Positions 50,614-59,062 of a stretch of DNA of 64,000 nucleotides are shown piece after piece. This DNA is from Falsirhodobacter algicola (lineage in GTDB: Bacteria; Pseudomonadota; Alphaproteobacteria; Rhodobacterales; Rhodobacteraceae). Every line of letters begins with the position of its first letter. Position 1 is the first letter of the stretch. Position numbers and translations under genes: made by a program. Below the pieces are notes generated by a model. That model saw only the letters and a program-made list of their open reading frames with translations. It did not search any database and was not told the origin of the DNA. The stretch covers positions 1-64,000 of the forward strand of contig NZ_CP047290.1 of assembly GCF_018279165.1 (NCBI RefSeq), read 5' to 3'.

Positions 50614-51295
50614 GAAGATCTCCCAACTATCCGCCCTCGGTTGTAACCTTCCGGCGACGCTCCGCAATGCCGGCGCGGCGCTTTGCCTCGTCGCGCTGCC
50701 GGTGGCGGCCGAACCGCCGACGGTGGTGGCCCTCGGCGACAGCCTGACGCAGGGCTACGGCCTGCCCGAGGGCGACGGCTTCGTTCCGGTCCTGCAGGAC
50801 TGGCTGAACCAGCATGGGACCGAGGCCGAGATCGTCAATGCGGGCGTGTCGGGCGACACCACGGCGGGGGGGCTGTCGCGCATCGATTGGGCGCTCGTGC
50901 CCGAAACCGATGCCCTGATCGTGAACCTCGGGGGGAACGATCTGCTGCGCGGGCTCGATCCCGCGCTCAGCCGCAGCAATCTCGATGCGATCCTGACCAA
51001 GGCCGATGAACGGGGGCTGCCGGTCCTGCTGCTCGGGCTGCGCGCGCCGGGCAATTACGGCCCCGCCTTCCAGCAGTCCTTCGATGCGATGTATCCCGAC
51101 CTCGCGGCCCAGCACGACACGCTGCTGATCGCCGATTACCTCGGCCCCATCACGGCGGGCGACCGGCTCGATCCCGATTTCGTGCAGCCCGACGGCATTC
51201 ACCCCAATGCCGAAGGTGTGAAGCGCCTCGTGGAGGTGGTCGGCCCGGCGGTGGAGGAGCTTCTGGCCCGCGCCGCGCCCGTCACGCCGGAATGA
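50612..51295 (+). CDS. tesA: SGNH esterase/thioesterase I, TesA type
   Basis: 227 residues with a signal peptide (residues ~1-33, ending VALPVAAEPP). The SGNH blocks are intact: block I ALGDSLTQGYGL (nucleophile Ser), block II GVSGDTTAGGL, block III NLGGNDLLRG, block V DGIHPNAEG with Asp and His. It is a periplasmic lysophospholipase/acyl-CoA thioesterase. AAGGA lies 8 bases before the ATG. The stop overlaps a convergent siderophore ATPase gene by 14 bases. Confidence 0.93.
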   Translation: MKISQLSALGCNLPATLRNAGAALCLVALPVAAEPPTVVALGDSLTQGYGLPEGDGFVPVLQDWLNQHGTEAEIVNAGVSGDTTAGGLSRIDWALVPETDALIVNLGGNDLLRGLDPALSRSNLDAILTKADERGLPVLLLGLRAPGNYGPAFQQSFDAMYPDLAAQHDTLLIADYLGPITAGDRLDPDFVQPDGIHPNAEGVKRLVEVVGPAVEELLARAAPVTPE

Positions 51296-52052
51296 CCATG
51301 GGCGTGCCCGCCACCGGGTCGGGCCGCACCACGGCGTTCAGCCCGAAGGCCTGCCGCAGCGTTTCGGGCGTGATCACCGCCTCGGGGGGGCCGGCCGCCA
51401 CCAGTCCCTCGGGGCCGAGCAGCACCAGATGATCGGAGAACCGCGCCGCAAGGTTCATGTCGTGCAGCACGCTGACCACCGTCAGCCCGCCCTCGCGGTT
51501 GCGGCGGCGCAGCAGCGACAGCACCTCCAACTGATGCACGAGGTCGAGGAAGGTCGTCGGCTCGTCGAGCAGCAGCATCTCCGGGGCCTGCGCCAGCACG
51601 AGGGCGATCCATGCCCGCTGGCGCTGCCCGCCCGACAGCTCGTCCAATGGGCGGTCCGCCAGCGCGGTCATCCCCACCGCCGCCAAGGCCGCCTCGCAGG
51701 CGCGGGCATCCTCGGGGCGCCACGGGCTCAGCAGGCCGCGCCACGGAATGCGGCCCCGGCGCACCAGATCGCGCACCAGAATCCCCTCCGGCGCGACCGG
51801 GCCCTGCGGCAGGATCGCCAGCCGCCGCGCCAGCGCCCGCGTGTCCATCCGGCGGATGTCCTGCCCGTCCAGCAGCACCTCGCCCGCCGAAGGGCGGATC
51901 AGCCGCGCCAGCGCCCGCAGCAGCGTGGACTTGCCGCAGCCGTTCGGCCCGAGGATCGCCGTCACCCGCCCCATCGGGATCTCCAGATCCAGATCGCGCA
52001 GCACGGGGCGGCCGTCATAGCCGAAGCTCAGCTTGCGGGTGCACAGGGTCAT
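51282..52052 (-). CDS. Ferric-siderophore ABC transporter ATP-binding protein
   Basis: 256 residues of the FecE/FepC family: Walker A GPNGCGKST, signature LSGGQRQRAWIALVLAQ, Walker B MLLLDEPTTFLDL, and the VLHDMNLAARFSDH switch segment. Last of the ordered genes TonB receptor - binding protein - permease - permease - ATPase, all on one strand. It drives uptake of an iron chelate through the two permeases. Confidence 0.93.
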   Translation of the reverse strand: MTLCTRKLSFGYDGRPVLRDLDLEIPMGRVTAILGPNGCGKSTLLRALARLIRPSAGEVLLDGQDIRRMDTRALARRLAILPQGPVAPEGILVRDLVRRGRIPWRGLLSPWRPEDARACEAALAAVGMTALADRPLDELSGGQRQRAWIALVLAQAPEMLLLDEPTTFLDLVHQLEVLSLLRRRNREGGLTVVSVLHDMNLAARFSDHLVLLGPEGLVAAGPPEAVITPETLRQAFGLNAVVRPDPVAGTPMVIPA

Positions 52053-53023
52053 AGGCCGCCATTCCTCATCTCGCGCGACAGGCGCCACAGAAGATAGGGC
52101 GCGCCGAGGATGCCCGTCGCCACCCCCACCGGAAGCGAGGCCCCCGGCACCGCCATCTGCGCCGCCAGATCGGCCAGCACGAGGATCACCGCCCCCGCAA
52201 GCGCCGCCGCCACCAGCCGCGCGCGCAGCCCGCGCGCCCCGGCGATGCGCATCCCCGTCGGCGCGGCCATCAGCGCAACGAAGGGCACCGGCCCCACCAC
52301 GGCCACGGCCGCCGCCGCGAGCAGCACCGCGATCACCGCGATGGCCGCCCGCGCCTGCCCCGCCCGAATGCCAAGGCCGGTGGCCAGATCCGGCCCGAGT
52401 TCCAGCGCCTCCAGCGGGGCCTGCCGCGCCAGCGCCAGCACCGCCAGAACCGCCAGCCCGGCCCAGACCTGCGCCGCATGGCCCCATGCCCGCGCATTGA
52501 GCGATCCCGTCAGCCAGCGCTGCGCATCCGCCGCCTCGTTCACCGGCAGCACCAGCAGCACGAACGAGGACAGCGCCGTGCAGGCGAACCCGATCCCCAG
52601 CCCCACCAGAACCAGCGTCAGCGGCGGCGTCGCATGGCCCGGACGCCATGACAAAAGCCCGACCGCCACCGCCGCCACGAGGCCCCCCACCGCCGCCACC
52701 GCCGGGATCGGCAGCGTCAGCCCCCCCGCGACGGCCAGAAGGATCGCCAGCCCCGCCCCGGAGGTGAACCCCATCAGATCCGGCGAGGCGAGCGGATTGC
52801 GGAACAGCGCCTGAAACAGCGCCCCCGACAGGCCGAGCGCCGCGCCCGCCCCCACCGCCGTCAGCGCGCGCGGCGCGCGGATGGTGCGCAGCACCAGCCC
52901 GCCGACCCCCTCGCCCGTCAGCGCGCCCTGCAGCAGCGCCGCCGGCCCGATCATCAATTGGCCGATCATCAGGCTGGCCAGAACCGCCGCCAGAAGCGCG
53001 AGGGGAAGCACCGCCGCCCTCAT
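52049..53023 (-). CDS. Ferric-siderophore ABC transporter permease (FecD/FepG type)
   Basis: 324 residues with about ten membrane segments; ALGLSGALFQALFRNPLASPDLMGFTSGAG and VGPVPFVALMAAPTGMRIAG are signatures of the FecCD family. The start at 53023 is set by the ATGA overlap with the previous permease. It pairs with the other permease in one heterodimeric channel. Confidence 0.92.
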   Translation of the reverse strand: MRAAVLPLALLAAVLASLMIGQLMIGPAALLQGALTGEGVGGLVLRTIRAPRALTAVGAGAALGLSGALFQALFRNPLASPDLMGFTSGAGLAILLAVAGGLTLPIPAVAAVGGLVAAVAVGLLSWRPGHATPPLTLVLVGLGIGFACTALSSFVLLVLPVNEAADAQRWLTGSLNARAWGHAAQVWAGLAVLAVLALARQAPLEALELGPDLATGLGIRAGQARAAIAVIAVLLAAAAVAVVGPVPFVALMAAPTGMRIAGARGLRARLVAAALAGAVILVLADLAAQMAVPGASLPVGVATGILGAPYLLWRLSREMRNGGL

Positions 53024-54006
53024 CGTGCGGCTCCGGGGCGCACGCGCCGCGCCAGCCATACGAAGACCGGCGCCCCCAGCAGCGCCGTCATGATCCCGGC
53101 GCGCACCTCGGTCGGGGCCACAACCAGCCGCCCGAGCGAATCCGCCGTCAGCAGAAGCGTCGCCCCGATCGCCGCCGCCGCCAAAAGCTGCGCCCGCAGC
53201 CCCGCACCCGCGACGCGCCGCGCCATCGGCGGCACCACGAGGCCCAGAAAGGCGATCGGCCCGGCCAGCCCGACCGCCGCCCCCGTCGTCAGCGTCACCG
53301 CCAGAAGCGCCGCCGCCTGCACCCGGCCGGGCCGCGTTCCCAGCCCGCGCGACAGCGCATCGCCGAGCGACAGTGCCTCGATCCGCGGCGCGGCCGTCAG
53401 CGCCGCCAGCCCCCCCGCCGCCGCCAGCAGCGCCATCGCCCCCATCGGGCGCGCCACCGCCTCGGACAGCGATCCGACCACCCAGAAGCGGAACATCTCC
53501 AGCGAATCCCGGCGCAGCAGCACGATCGCGGAGACGAGCGACAAGAGCATCGCGTTCAGCGCCGCCCCCGCCAGCGTCAGCCGCACCGGCCCCGCATCGC
53601 CGCGCAGCCCGCCCCCCAGCACGAAGACCAGCGCCGAGGCCGCCGCCGCCCCCGGCAGCGTCATCAACGCCGCGCCCGCCGCATCCGGCAGCCCCAGCAG
53701 CATCCCACCCAAGAGCAGCGTGAACGCCGCCCCCGCATTCACCCCAAGGATGCCGGGATCGGCCAGCGGATTGCGGGTGATCGCCTGCATCACGGTCCCC
53801 GCGACGCCAAGCGCCGCCCCCGCCACCAGCCCGGCCGCCAGACGCGGCAGGCGGATCTGCAGCGCCGTCACATGCGCCGCATTCGTCGGGTCATAGGCGC
53901 TCAGCGCCGCCAGATAGTCCGAAAGCGGCACCGCCCGCGCCCCCGCCATGAGCGAGCCGAGCGCCGCCAGCACCAGCAGCAGAAGAACCGCCAGTCCCCG
54001 TATCAC
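53020..54006 (-). CDS. Ferric-siderophore ABC transporter permease (FecC/FepD type)
   Basis: 328 residues, about ten membrane segments, with GVAGTVMQAITRNPLADPGILGVNAGA and GLAGPIAFLGLVVPPMARRVAG. The start is a GTG at 54006 overlapping the binding-protein stop as GTGA; no in-frame ATG fits the N-terminus. Confidence 0.92.
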   Translation of the reverse strand: MIRGLAVLLLLVLAALGSLMAGARAVPLSDYLAALSAYDPTNAAHVTALQIRLPRLAAGLVAGAALGVAGTVMQAITRNPLADPGILGVNAGAAFTLLLGGMLLGLPDAAGAALMTLPGAAAASALVFVLGGGLRGDAGPVRLTLAGAALNAMLLSLVSAIVLLRRDSLEMFRFWVVGSLSEAVARPMGAMALLAAAGGLAALTAAPRIEALSLGDALSRGLGTRPGRVQAAALLAVTLTTGAAVGLAGPIAFLGLVVPPMARRVAGAGLRAQLLAAAAIGATLLLTADSLGRLVVAPTEVRAGIMTALLGAPVFVWLARRVRPGAAR

Positions 54007-54989
54007 GGAACGAGGCCGGCTTTCTGCGCCGAGGGGACCACCGTTTCGGGGCGCCCGTCCAGCGCCAGCACGATCTCCCCCTCGATCCAGTCCAGCGCAT
54101 AGGGCATCGACAGGACCGAACCGAAGGACAGCGCCCCCGCCCGCAGATCGTCGGCGAAGATCTCGCGTCCCTCTTGGACGGCCTTCAGCGTCTGGCGCAT
54201 CGCAAGGCCCGCCACATCGCCCGCGCGCCATGCCGACGAGATCCAGACGATCAGATCGGCATCCAGCGGCGACAGATCCTCGGGGGAAAGGGTGGTGTAG
54301 AAATCGCCCCCCTCGCGCGCCCGAAGCGCCGGGGTCGGCTGAAAGCCGAGTTCCGCCAGAAACTGCGCGCGCACGTCATTGCCGAGATAGGCGCCGGTCT
54401 GCCCGCCATCCTGCCATGCCATGACGGCGGTGCGGCCCGCCCAGTCCGGATGACGATCCCGGATCGCGGCAAAGCGGTCCTGAAGGGCGGAAACGGCCGC
54501 CTCGGCCGCATCCTCGCGGCCCACGGCGCGCCCGATCATCCGCGTCTCCGCGTCCCACGGCATGCCATAGGTGGAATATTGCGGCTCCTGCATCACCACG
54601 GGGGCGACGCGGGACAAGAGCGCGAATTCGGCCTGCGACAGCCCCGAGCCGGAGGCGATGATGAGGTCGGGGGCAAGGCCGGCGATCGCCTCCACCGACA
54701 CCTCGCCGCGCATCACCTCCGGCGTGGCATCGCCCAGAAGCGGCTGCGCCCAAGGCCAGACGCCATAGGGCTGATCGCCGAACCAGTCGCGAATGCCCAC
54801 CGGCACCACGCCAAGCGCCAGAAGCGGGTCCTGCGTGTTGAACCCGGCCGAAACGACGCGGCGTCCCGGTTCCTTCAGGACCGTATCGCCATAGGGCCCG
54901 GTGAAGCGCAGCGCCCCGCCCTGCGCCAGCACCGCCGGTGCCGCAAGGGCCGAGGCCGCACCGGCCAGAAATCCGCGTCGTCCGATCAT
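54003..54989 (-). CDS. Iron-siderophore ABC transporter substrate-binding protein
   Basis: 328 residues of the FecB/FhuD periplasmic binding family (VVSAGFNTQDPLLALGVVPVGIRDW, LAPDLIIASGSGLSQAEFALLSRVAPVV). The N-terminus MIGRRGFLAGAASALAAPAV is a short twin-arginine-type signal. It hands the iron chelate from the TonB receptor to the permeases. It lies 7 bases downstream of the receptor gene. Confidence 0.9.
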   Translation of the reverse strand: MIGRRGFLAGAASALAAPAVLAQGGALRFTGPYGDTVLKEPGRRVVSAGFNTQDPLLALGVVPVGIRDWFGDQPYGVWPWAQPLLGDATPEVMRGEVSVEAIAGLAPDLIIASGSGLSQAEFALLSRVAPVVMQEPQYSTYGMPWDAETRMIGRAVGREDAAEAAVSALQDRFAAIRDRHPDWAGRTAVMAWQDGGQTGAYLGNDVRAQFLAELGFQPTPALRAREGGDFYTTLSPEDLSPLDADLIVWISSAWRAGDVAGLAMRQTLKAVQEGREIFADDLRAGALSFGSVLSMPYALDWIEGEIVLALDGRPETVVPSAQKAGLVP

Positions 54990-54996
54990 ACTCGCC

Positions 54997-57072
54997 TCAC
55001 CAAGTGTAGCGCAGCGTCGCAGAGACCTCGCGCCCCTCGCCACGGTAGTAATTGCCCGAATAGCTGTAGGAGCCGATATAGGACTTGTCGAACAGGTTGC
55101 TCACATTCGCCTGCAACTCGACATTCGGGGTGATCTGGTAGGTCGCCGCCGCATCGAACAGCGTGCGCCCGCCGACCTTGTATTCGTTCGCCTCATCCGA
55201 ATAGGTCGCCGAGACATAGCGCCCGCCCAGACCGAAGGTCGTCTCGCCCCAACCCGCGCGCGCCGGCAGCGTGTAGTTCCCCCAAAGAGAGACGATATTG
55301 CGCGGCACGAAGATCGGGCGGTTGCCCTCATTGCCGGAATCGCCGTCCTCGGTGATCTCGCCATGCCAGTAGGACCACGAGGCGGTCATGGCGAAGGCGT
55401 CCGTCAGGCGGCCCTTGGCCTCCAGCTCGAAGCCCTGCACCTCGATCTCGCCGGTCTGCACGATCTGCCCCTCGACGGTGGAGGAGATGTTGGTCTGCGT
55501 CAGATCGAAGGCCGAGGCGGTGATCAGAAGATCGGTGCCGACGGGGCGGTACTTCACCCCGATCTCGTACTGTTCGCCTTCCTTGGGATCGTCGTCCACG
55601 GCAAAGCTGTTCGGCTCGAAGCTCTCGGAATAGTTGGCATAGACCGACAGGCCGGGCGTCGCCTTGTAGGTCAGACCCACGCGCTTGGTGAAGGCGGAAT
55701 AGGACACCGTCTCCTGCTCGTAGTCGGAGTTGAAGCCCGTCAGGTCCACATTGTCGTGGCGCCCGCCGAAGGTCAGGATCCAGCGGTCGGCGAAGGTCAG
55801 CTCTTCCTGAAGGTAGATGCCGCGGCTGTACTGCTCGGGCTGCCACGGAAGGTAGGAATAGAGCGCGATGCTGTCGCGGCCCGAATAGACCGGATCATCC
55901 GCATCGATCCCCGGCGCGGTGCCGTAATAGCTGTCCTCGTCGGCATGGATCCAGTCGTATTGGAAGCCCGCCAGCGTGCGGCTTTTGACCTGACCGAAGG
56001 TCGCGTCGTATTGAAGCTGCGTATCGACCGCGAACTGTTTGGATTCGCCATAGACCGCAAAGGCCGAACGCCCGTCCTCGGACGCGCCATAGACCTGTTC
56101 GTAATCCAGATCGATATTGGTGTAGCGCGCCGTCTGCCGCAGCGACAGCCCGCCGCCGAAATCATGGGCGAAGGAATAGCCGTAGCTGCGCTCGGTCGTG
56201 TCGAAGCGGTTGAAGTCCGGCTCTCCGAGGAAGACATCGCTGTCCAGATCGAACCCGTCCGGCAGATCGCCCGTGCCCGGAACCCCCTCGCGGCGGTTGT
56301 AATCGAGCATGAAGGTCAGCTCCGTCCGGTCCGACGGGCGATAGCTGAGCGAGCCTGCGACATAGCGGCGGTCGTCGTTGGAATAATCCGTGCCGAGATC
56401 GCCTTCCTGCGTCTTGGTCACGATCCGGTAGCTCCAGACCCCGTCCGCATCCAGCACATCGCCGAAATCGGCCCCGACCTCGGTCGAGTTGGTGCCGACG
56501 GTCGTATAGACCTCGCCGAAGCGGTAGGGTTTCGGCGTCTTGGTCACGGCATTCACCAGCCCGCCCGGCGCGTTCAGACCAAAGAGCGAGGAGTTCGAGC
56601 CCTTCAGCACCTCCACCCGCTCGAACCCGTAGGGCTCGCGCGGGGCGAAGGTCCAGCCGAAGCCGCGCACCGGCAGCCCGTCGCGATAGGTGCCGAGATC
56701 CAGTTCGAGGAACCCGCGGATGCGGATGTAGTCGTAGCGGTCGTCGCCCCCGCCATATTCGTCGGTCAGAACGCCCGCCGAATAGGACAGCGTCTTTTCC
56801 AGCGTGTCGGCGTTGCGCATGCGGATTTCCTCCGCCGTCACCACGGACACGGCGGCCGAACTGTCGAGGGCCTCCGTCTGCATCTTGCTGCCGGAGGTGG
56901 CGCTGGTGGCAAGGATCGCCGTGTCGTCCGATGTCCCCTCGACCACGATCGGGGCCAGCGCCGTCTCCTGCGCGTGCAGCACCGCCGGGATCAGCGCGGT
57001 GCCGACCGTCAGGGCGGCGATGAGGGACCGGGGGCGGTCGATCGCGGGGGATTTCAGGCGGAACGGGTGCAT
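54997..57072 (-). CDS. TonB-dependent siderophore receptor
   Basis: 691 residues: signal peptide (residues ~1-35), a short segment IVVEGTS that may serve as TonB box, a plug domain (NADTLEKTLSYSAGV, VEVLKGSNSSLFGLNAPGGLVN) and a 22-strand-type barrel ending in the terminal aromatic TLRYTW. It imports a ferric siderophore across the outer membrane; the ligand type cannot be told. It leads the iron-uptake operon. Its ribosome site lies within a predicted RNA hairpin, and a promoter-like pair is seen 72-100 bases upstream. Confidence 0.93.
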   Translation of the reverse strand: MHPFRLKSPAIDRPRSLIAALTVGTALIPAVLHAQETALAPIVVEGTSDDTAILATSATSGSKMQTEALDSSAAVSVVTAEEIRMRNADTLEKTLSYSAGVLTDEYGGGDDRYDYIRIRGFLELDLGTYRDGLPVRGFGWTFAPREPYGFERVEVLKGSNSSLFGLNAPGGLVNAVTKTPKPYRFGEVYTTVGTNSTEVGADFGDVLDADGVWSYRIVTKTQEGDLGTDYSNDDRRYVAGSLSYRPSDRTELTFMLDYNRREGVPGTGDLPDGFDLDSDVFLGEPDFNRFDTTERSYGYSFAHDFGGGLSLRQTARYTNIDLDYEQVYGASEDGRSAFAVYGESKQFAVDTQLQYDATFGQVKSRTLAGFQYDWIHADEDSYYGTAPGIDADDPVYSGRDSIALYSYLPWQPEQYSRGIYLQEELTFADRWILTFGGRHDNVDLTGFNSDYEQETVSYSAFTKRVGLTYKATPGLSVYANYSESFEPNSFAVDDDPKEGEQYEIGVKYRPVGTDLLITASAFDLTQTNISSTVEGQIVQTGEIEVQGFELEAKGRLTDAFAMTASWSYWHGEITEDGDSGNEGNRPIFVPRNIVSLWGNYTLPARAGWGETTFGLGGRYVSATYSDEANEYKVGGRTLFDAAATYQITPNVELQANVSNLFDKSYIGSYSYSGNYYRGEGREVSATLRYTW

Positions 57073-57080
57073 CTGTGGAT

Positions 57081-57111
57081 CCTTGTCATGGCGATCCGAT
57101 CCATGGCAAGG
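57081..57111 (-). promoter_or_regulatory. 5' UTR hairpin covering the receptor ribosome site
   Basis: Arms CCTTGCCATGG and CCATGACAAGG (minus strand, 10 of 11 paired) enclose a 9-base loop. The downstream arm contains the AAGG of the AAGGA ribosome site, 8 bases before the receptor ATG. Folding would hide the ribosome site, so translational control is possible. Confidence 0.5.
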
Positions 57112-57143
57112 CGCGCACGCAGCTGTGATCGGCTTTCCGAGTG

Positions 57144-57172
57144 AAATAGTCGTGAATTGCGCCGGGGTTCAA
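57144..57172 (-). promoter_or_regulatory. Candidate promoter of the siderophore receptor operon
   Basis: Minus-strand TTGAAC (57172-57167) and CTATTT (57149-57144) are spaced by exactly 17 bases. A TGAA-N11-TTCA dyad overlaps the -35 box, a possible repressor site. The predicted RNA would begin about 60-65 bases before the ATG and include the hairpin. Confidence 0.45.
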
Positions 57173-57260
57173 GCGCTTTTCGGAGGCGATCCGCAGACCG
57201 TTGCGGAACCGCCGCACCCCCGCGCGCGTTGGGGGCGGAATACGTCAGGATCAGGACCTC

Positions 57261-58331
57261 ATGGCCGCAGCCCATCTGAACAGGATCAGCACGGCCGTTC
57301 CCGATCACGACGTCCATTCCGTCTTCATGGGATTTGCCGAACGGGTGCTGCGGCAGGACGGCAAGCACGCGCTGTTCCGGCGCATGGCCGCGCGGGCGCA
57401 GATCGAACATCGCTGGTCCTGCCTGACGCCCGCCGGCGATGGCCAAGGCGCCGCCCTCGACCGCGAGGGGTTCTACACCGCCGGCCGCTTTCCCCCCACC
57501 GCCAGCCGGATGCGCCGCTTCGAGGCCGCCGCCCCCCGCCTTGCCGAACGCGCCGTGGCGGGGCTGAACCTCGAGGCGCCGGAGGGGATCACCCATCTCG
57601 TGACGATCTCCTGCACGGGGCTGTTCGCGCCGGGGATCGATTTCCATCTGATGCGCCGCTTCGGGCTGCCGGGCAGCGTGGCGCGCACCTCGGTCGGGTT
57701 CATGGGCTGCTATGCCGCGATCAACGGGCTGCGGCTGGCCCAACAGATCGTGAACGCCGATCCGGCGGCGCGGGTGCTGCTGGTCAGCCTCGAACTCTGC
57801 ACGCTGCATCTGCAGGACACGCATGATCTGGAACAGGTGCTGTCCTTCATGATCTTCGGCGACGGATGCGCCGCCGCCCTCGTCACCGCCGACGCCGAGG
57901 GGCTGGCCCTCGACGGCTTCACCTCCATCCTCGTGCCGCAGACCGAGGGGCACATCACATGGGGGATCGGCGATCAGGGCTTCGACATGGTGCTGTCGGG
58001 GCAGGTGCCGGGCAGCATCGGGCAGTTCCTCGGCCAGAACCGCGGGCAGGTGATGCCCGAGGATGCGGCGCGGGAAACGACGCTCTGGGCCGTGCATCCG
58101 GGCGGGCGGTCGGTGCTGGACGCGGTGCAGCAGGCCTTCGATCTGCCGCCCGAGGCCCTTGCCCATTCGCGCGAGGTGCTGCGCGCCTTCGGCAACATGT
58201 CCTCGGCGACGGTGCTCTTCGTGCTGGCGGCGATGATGCGCGATCCGGCCACCCGCGCCGGACAGACCGGCTGCGCCATGGCCTTCGGCCCCGGCATCGT
58301 GGCCGAAACGATGCGCTTCTCCGTCGCATGA
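57261..58331 (+). CDS. Type III polyketide synthase (chalcone synthase family)
   Basis: 356 residues with the complete catalytic triad: C118 (VTISCTGLFAPGIDFHL), H279 (LWAVHPGGRSVLDAV) and N312 (RAFGNMSSATVLFVL). Such homodimeric enzymes extend an acyl starter with malonyl units and cyclise it to pyrones, resorcinols or phloroglucinols. GGA lies 8-10 bases before the ATG. The next two genes, a methyltransferase (4-base overlap) and a flavoprotein (17-base overlap), form a tailoring cassette. Starter unit and product are unknown. Confidence 0.94.
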   Translation: MAAAHLNRISTAVPDHDVHSVFMGFAERVLRQDGKHALFRRMAARAQIEHRWSCLTPAGDGQGAALDREGFYTAGRFPPTASRMRRFEAAAPRLAERAVAGLNLEAPEGITHLVTISCTGLFAPGIDFHLMRRFGLPGSVARTSVGFMGCYAAINGLRLAQQIVNADPAARVLLVSLELCTLHLQDTHDLEQVLSFMIFGDGCAAALVTADAEGLALDGFTSILVPQTEGHITWGIGDQGFDMVLSGQVPGSIGQFLGQNRGQVMPEDAARETTLWAVHPGGRSVLDAVQQAFDLPPEALAHSREVLRAFGNMSSATVLFVLAAMMRDPATRAGQTGCAMAFGPGIVAETMRFSVA

Positions 58332-59062
58332 CCGCGCGGCCCGATTTCTCGCGCCGCTCGGACCGGGCCGAACTGATGGACGGGCCCTGCGATTACGCCA
58401 CCTTCCGCGGCTGCCTCGTCGATCTGGCGCGGGTGAACCGCCTGACGCTGGCCTATCGCCCGACGCTGGCCTTCTTCGAACGCCTGCGCCGCGAAGGGCG
58501 CCTGCCGCAGGGCCGCCCCTTGCGGGTGCTGGATGTCGGATCGGGCTATGGCGACATGCTGCGCAAGGTCGCGGATTGGGCGCGCGGGCATGGGGTGCCG
58601 GTGGCGCTGACGGGGATCGACCTCAACCCCTTCGCCGCCCGCGCCGCCGCCGAGGCCGCGCACTCGGATCCCCCCATCACATGGCGCACGGGCGACGCCC
58701 TCGACCTGCCCGAGAGCGAGCCGGTGGATGTCGTCCTGACGGCCCTCGTGGCCCATCACCTGCCCGACGCGGCGCTGATCCGGTTCCTCGCATGGCAGGA
58801 CCGCACCGCCCGGATCGGTTGGTTCGTGAACGATCTGCACCGCCACCCGCTGCCCTATCACGCCTTCGGGGCGGGGGCGCGGATGCTGCGGATGCACCCC
58901 TTCGTGCAGCATGACGGCCCCGTCTCCATCGCGCGGGGCTTCGTGCGCAGGGATTGGCAGCGCCTTCTGGCAGAGGCCGGGGTGACGGGCGCCGAGGTCG
59001 AAGGATGGGTGCCCTTCCGCCTTTGCGTCGCGCAGGTTCGGGGCGATGACGCAAGGCTGTGA
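58328..59062 (+). CDS. SAM-dependent methyltransferase of the type III PKS cassette
   Basis: 244 residues of the class I fold. Motif I is VLDVGSGYGD (residues ~67-76), the acidic end of strand 2 is TGIDLNPFA, and VVLTALVAHHLPD forms motif III. The N-terminus (ELMDGPCDYATFRGCLVDLARVNRLTLAYRPTL) matches methyltransferases associated with type III PKS genes. It probably O- or C-methylates the polyketide. ATGA overlap with the synthase gene supports co-translation. Confidence 0.88.
   Translation: MTARPDFSRRSDRAELMDGPCDYATFRGCLVDLARVNRLTLAYRPTLAFFERLRREGRLPQGRPLRVLDVGSGYGDMLRKVADWARGHGVPVALTGIDLNPFAARAAAEAAHSDPPITWRTGDALDLPESEPVDVVLTALVAHHLPDAALIRFLAWQDRTARIGWFVNDLHRHPLPYHAFGAGARMLRMHPFVQHDGPVSIARGFVRRDWQRLLAEAGVTGAEVEGWVPFRLCVAQVRGDDARL

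Noticed and set aside
57120-57200. Classical Fur or RirA/Irr box before the siderophore receptor
   Set aside because: The only dyad, TGAA-N11-TTCA, does not match the spacing of TGA-N9-TCA boxes or a 19-base Fur box; listed only as a dyad.
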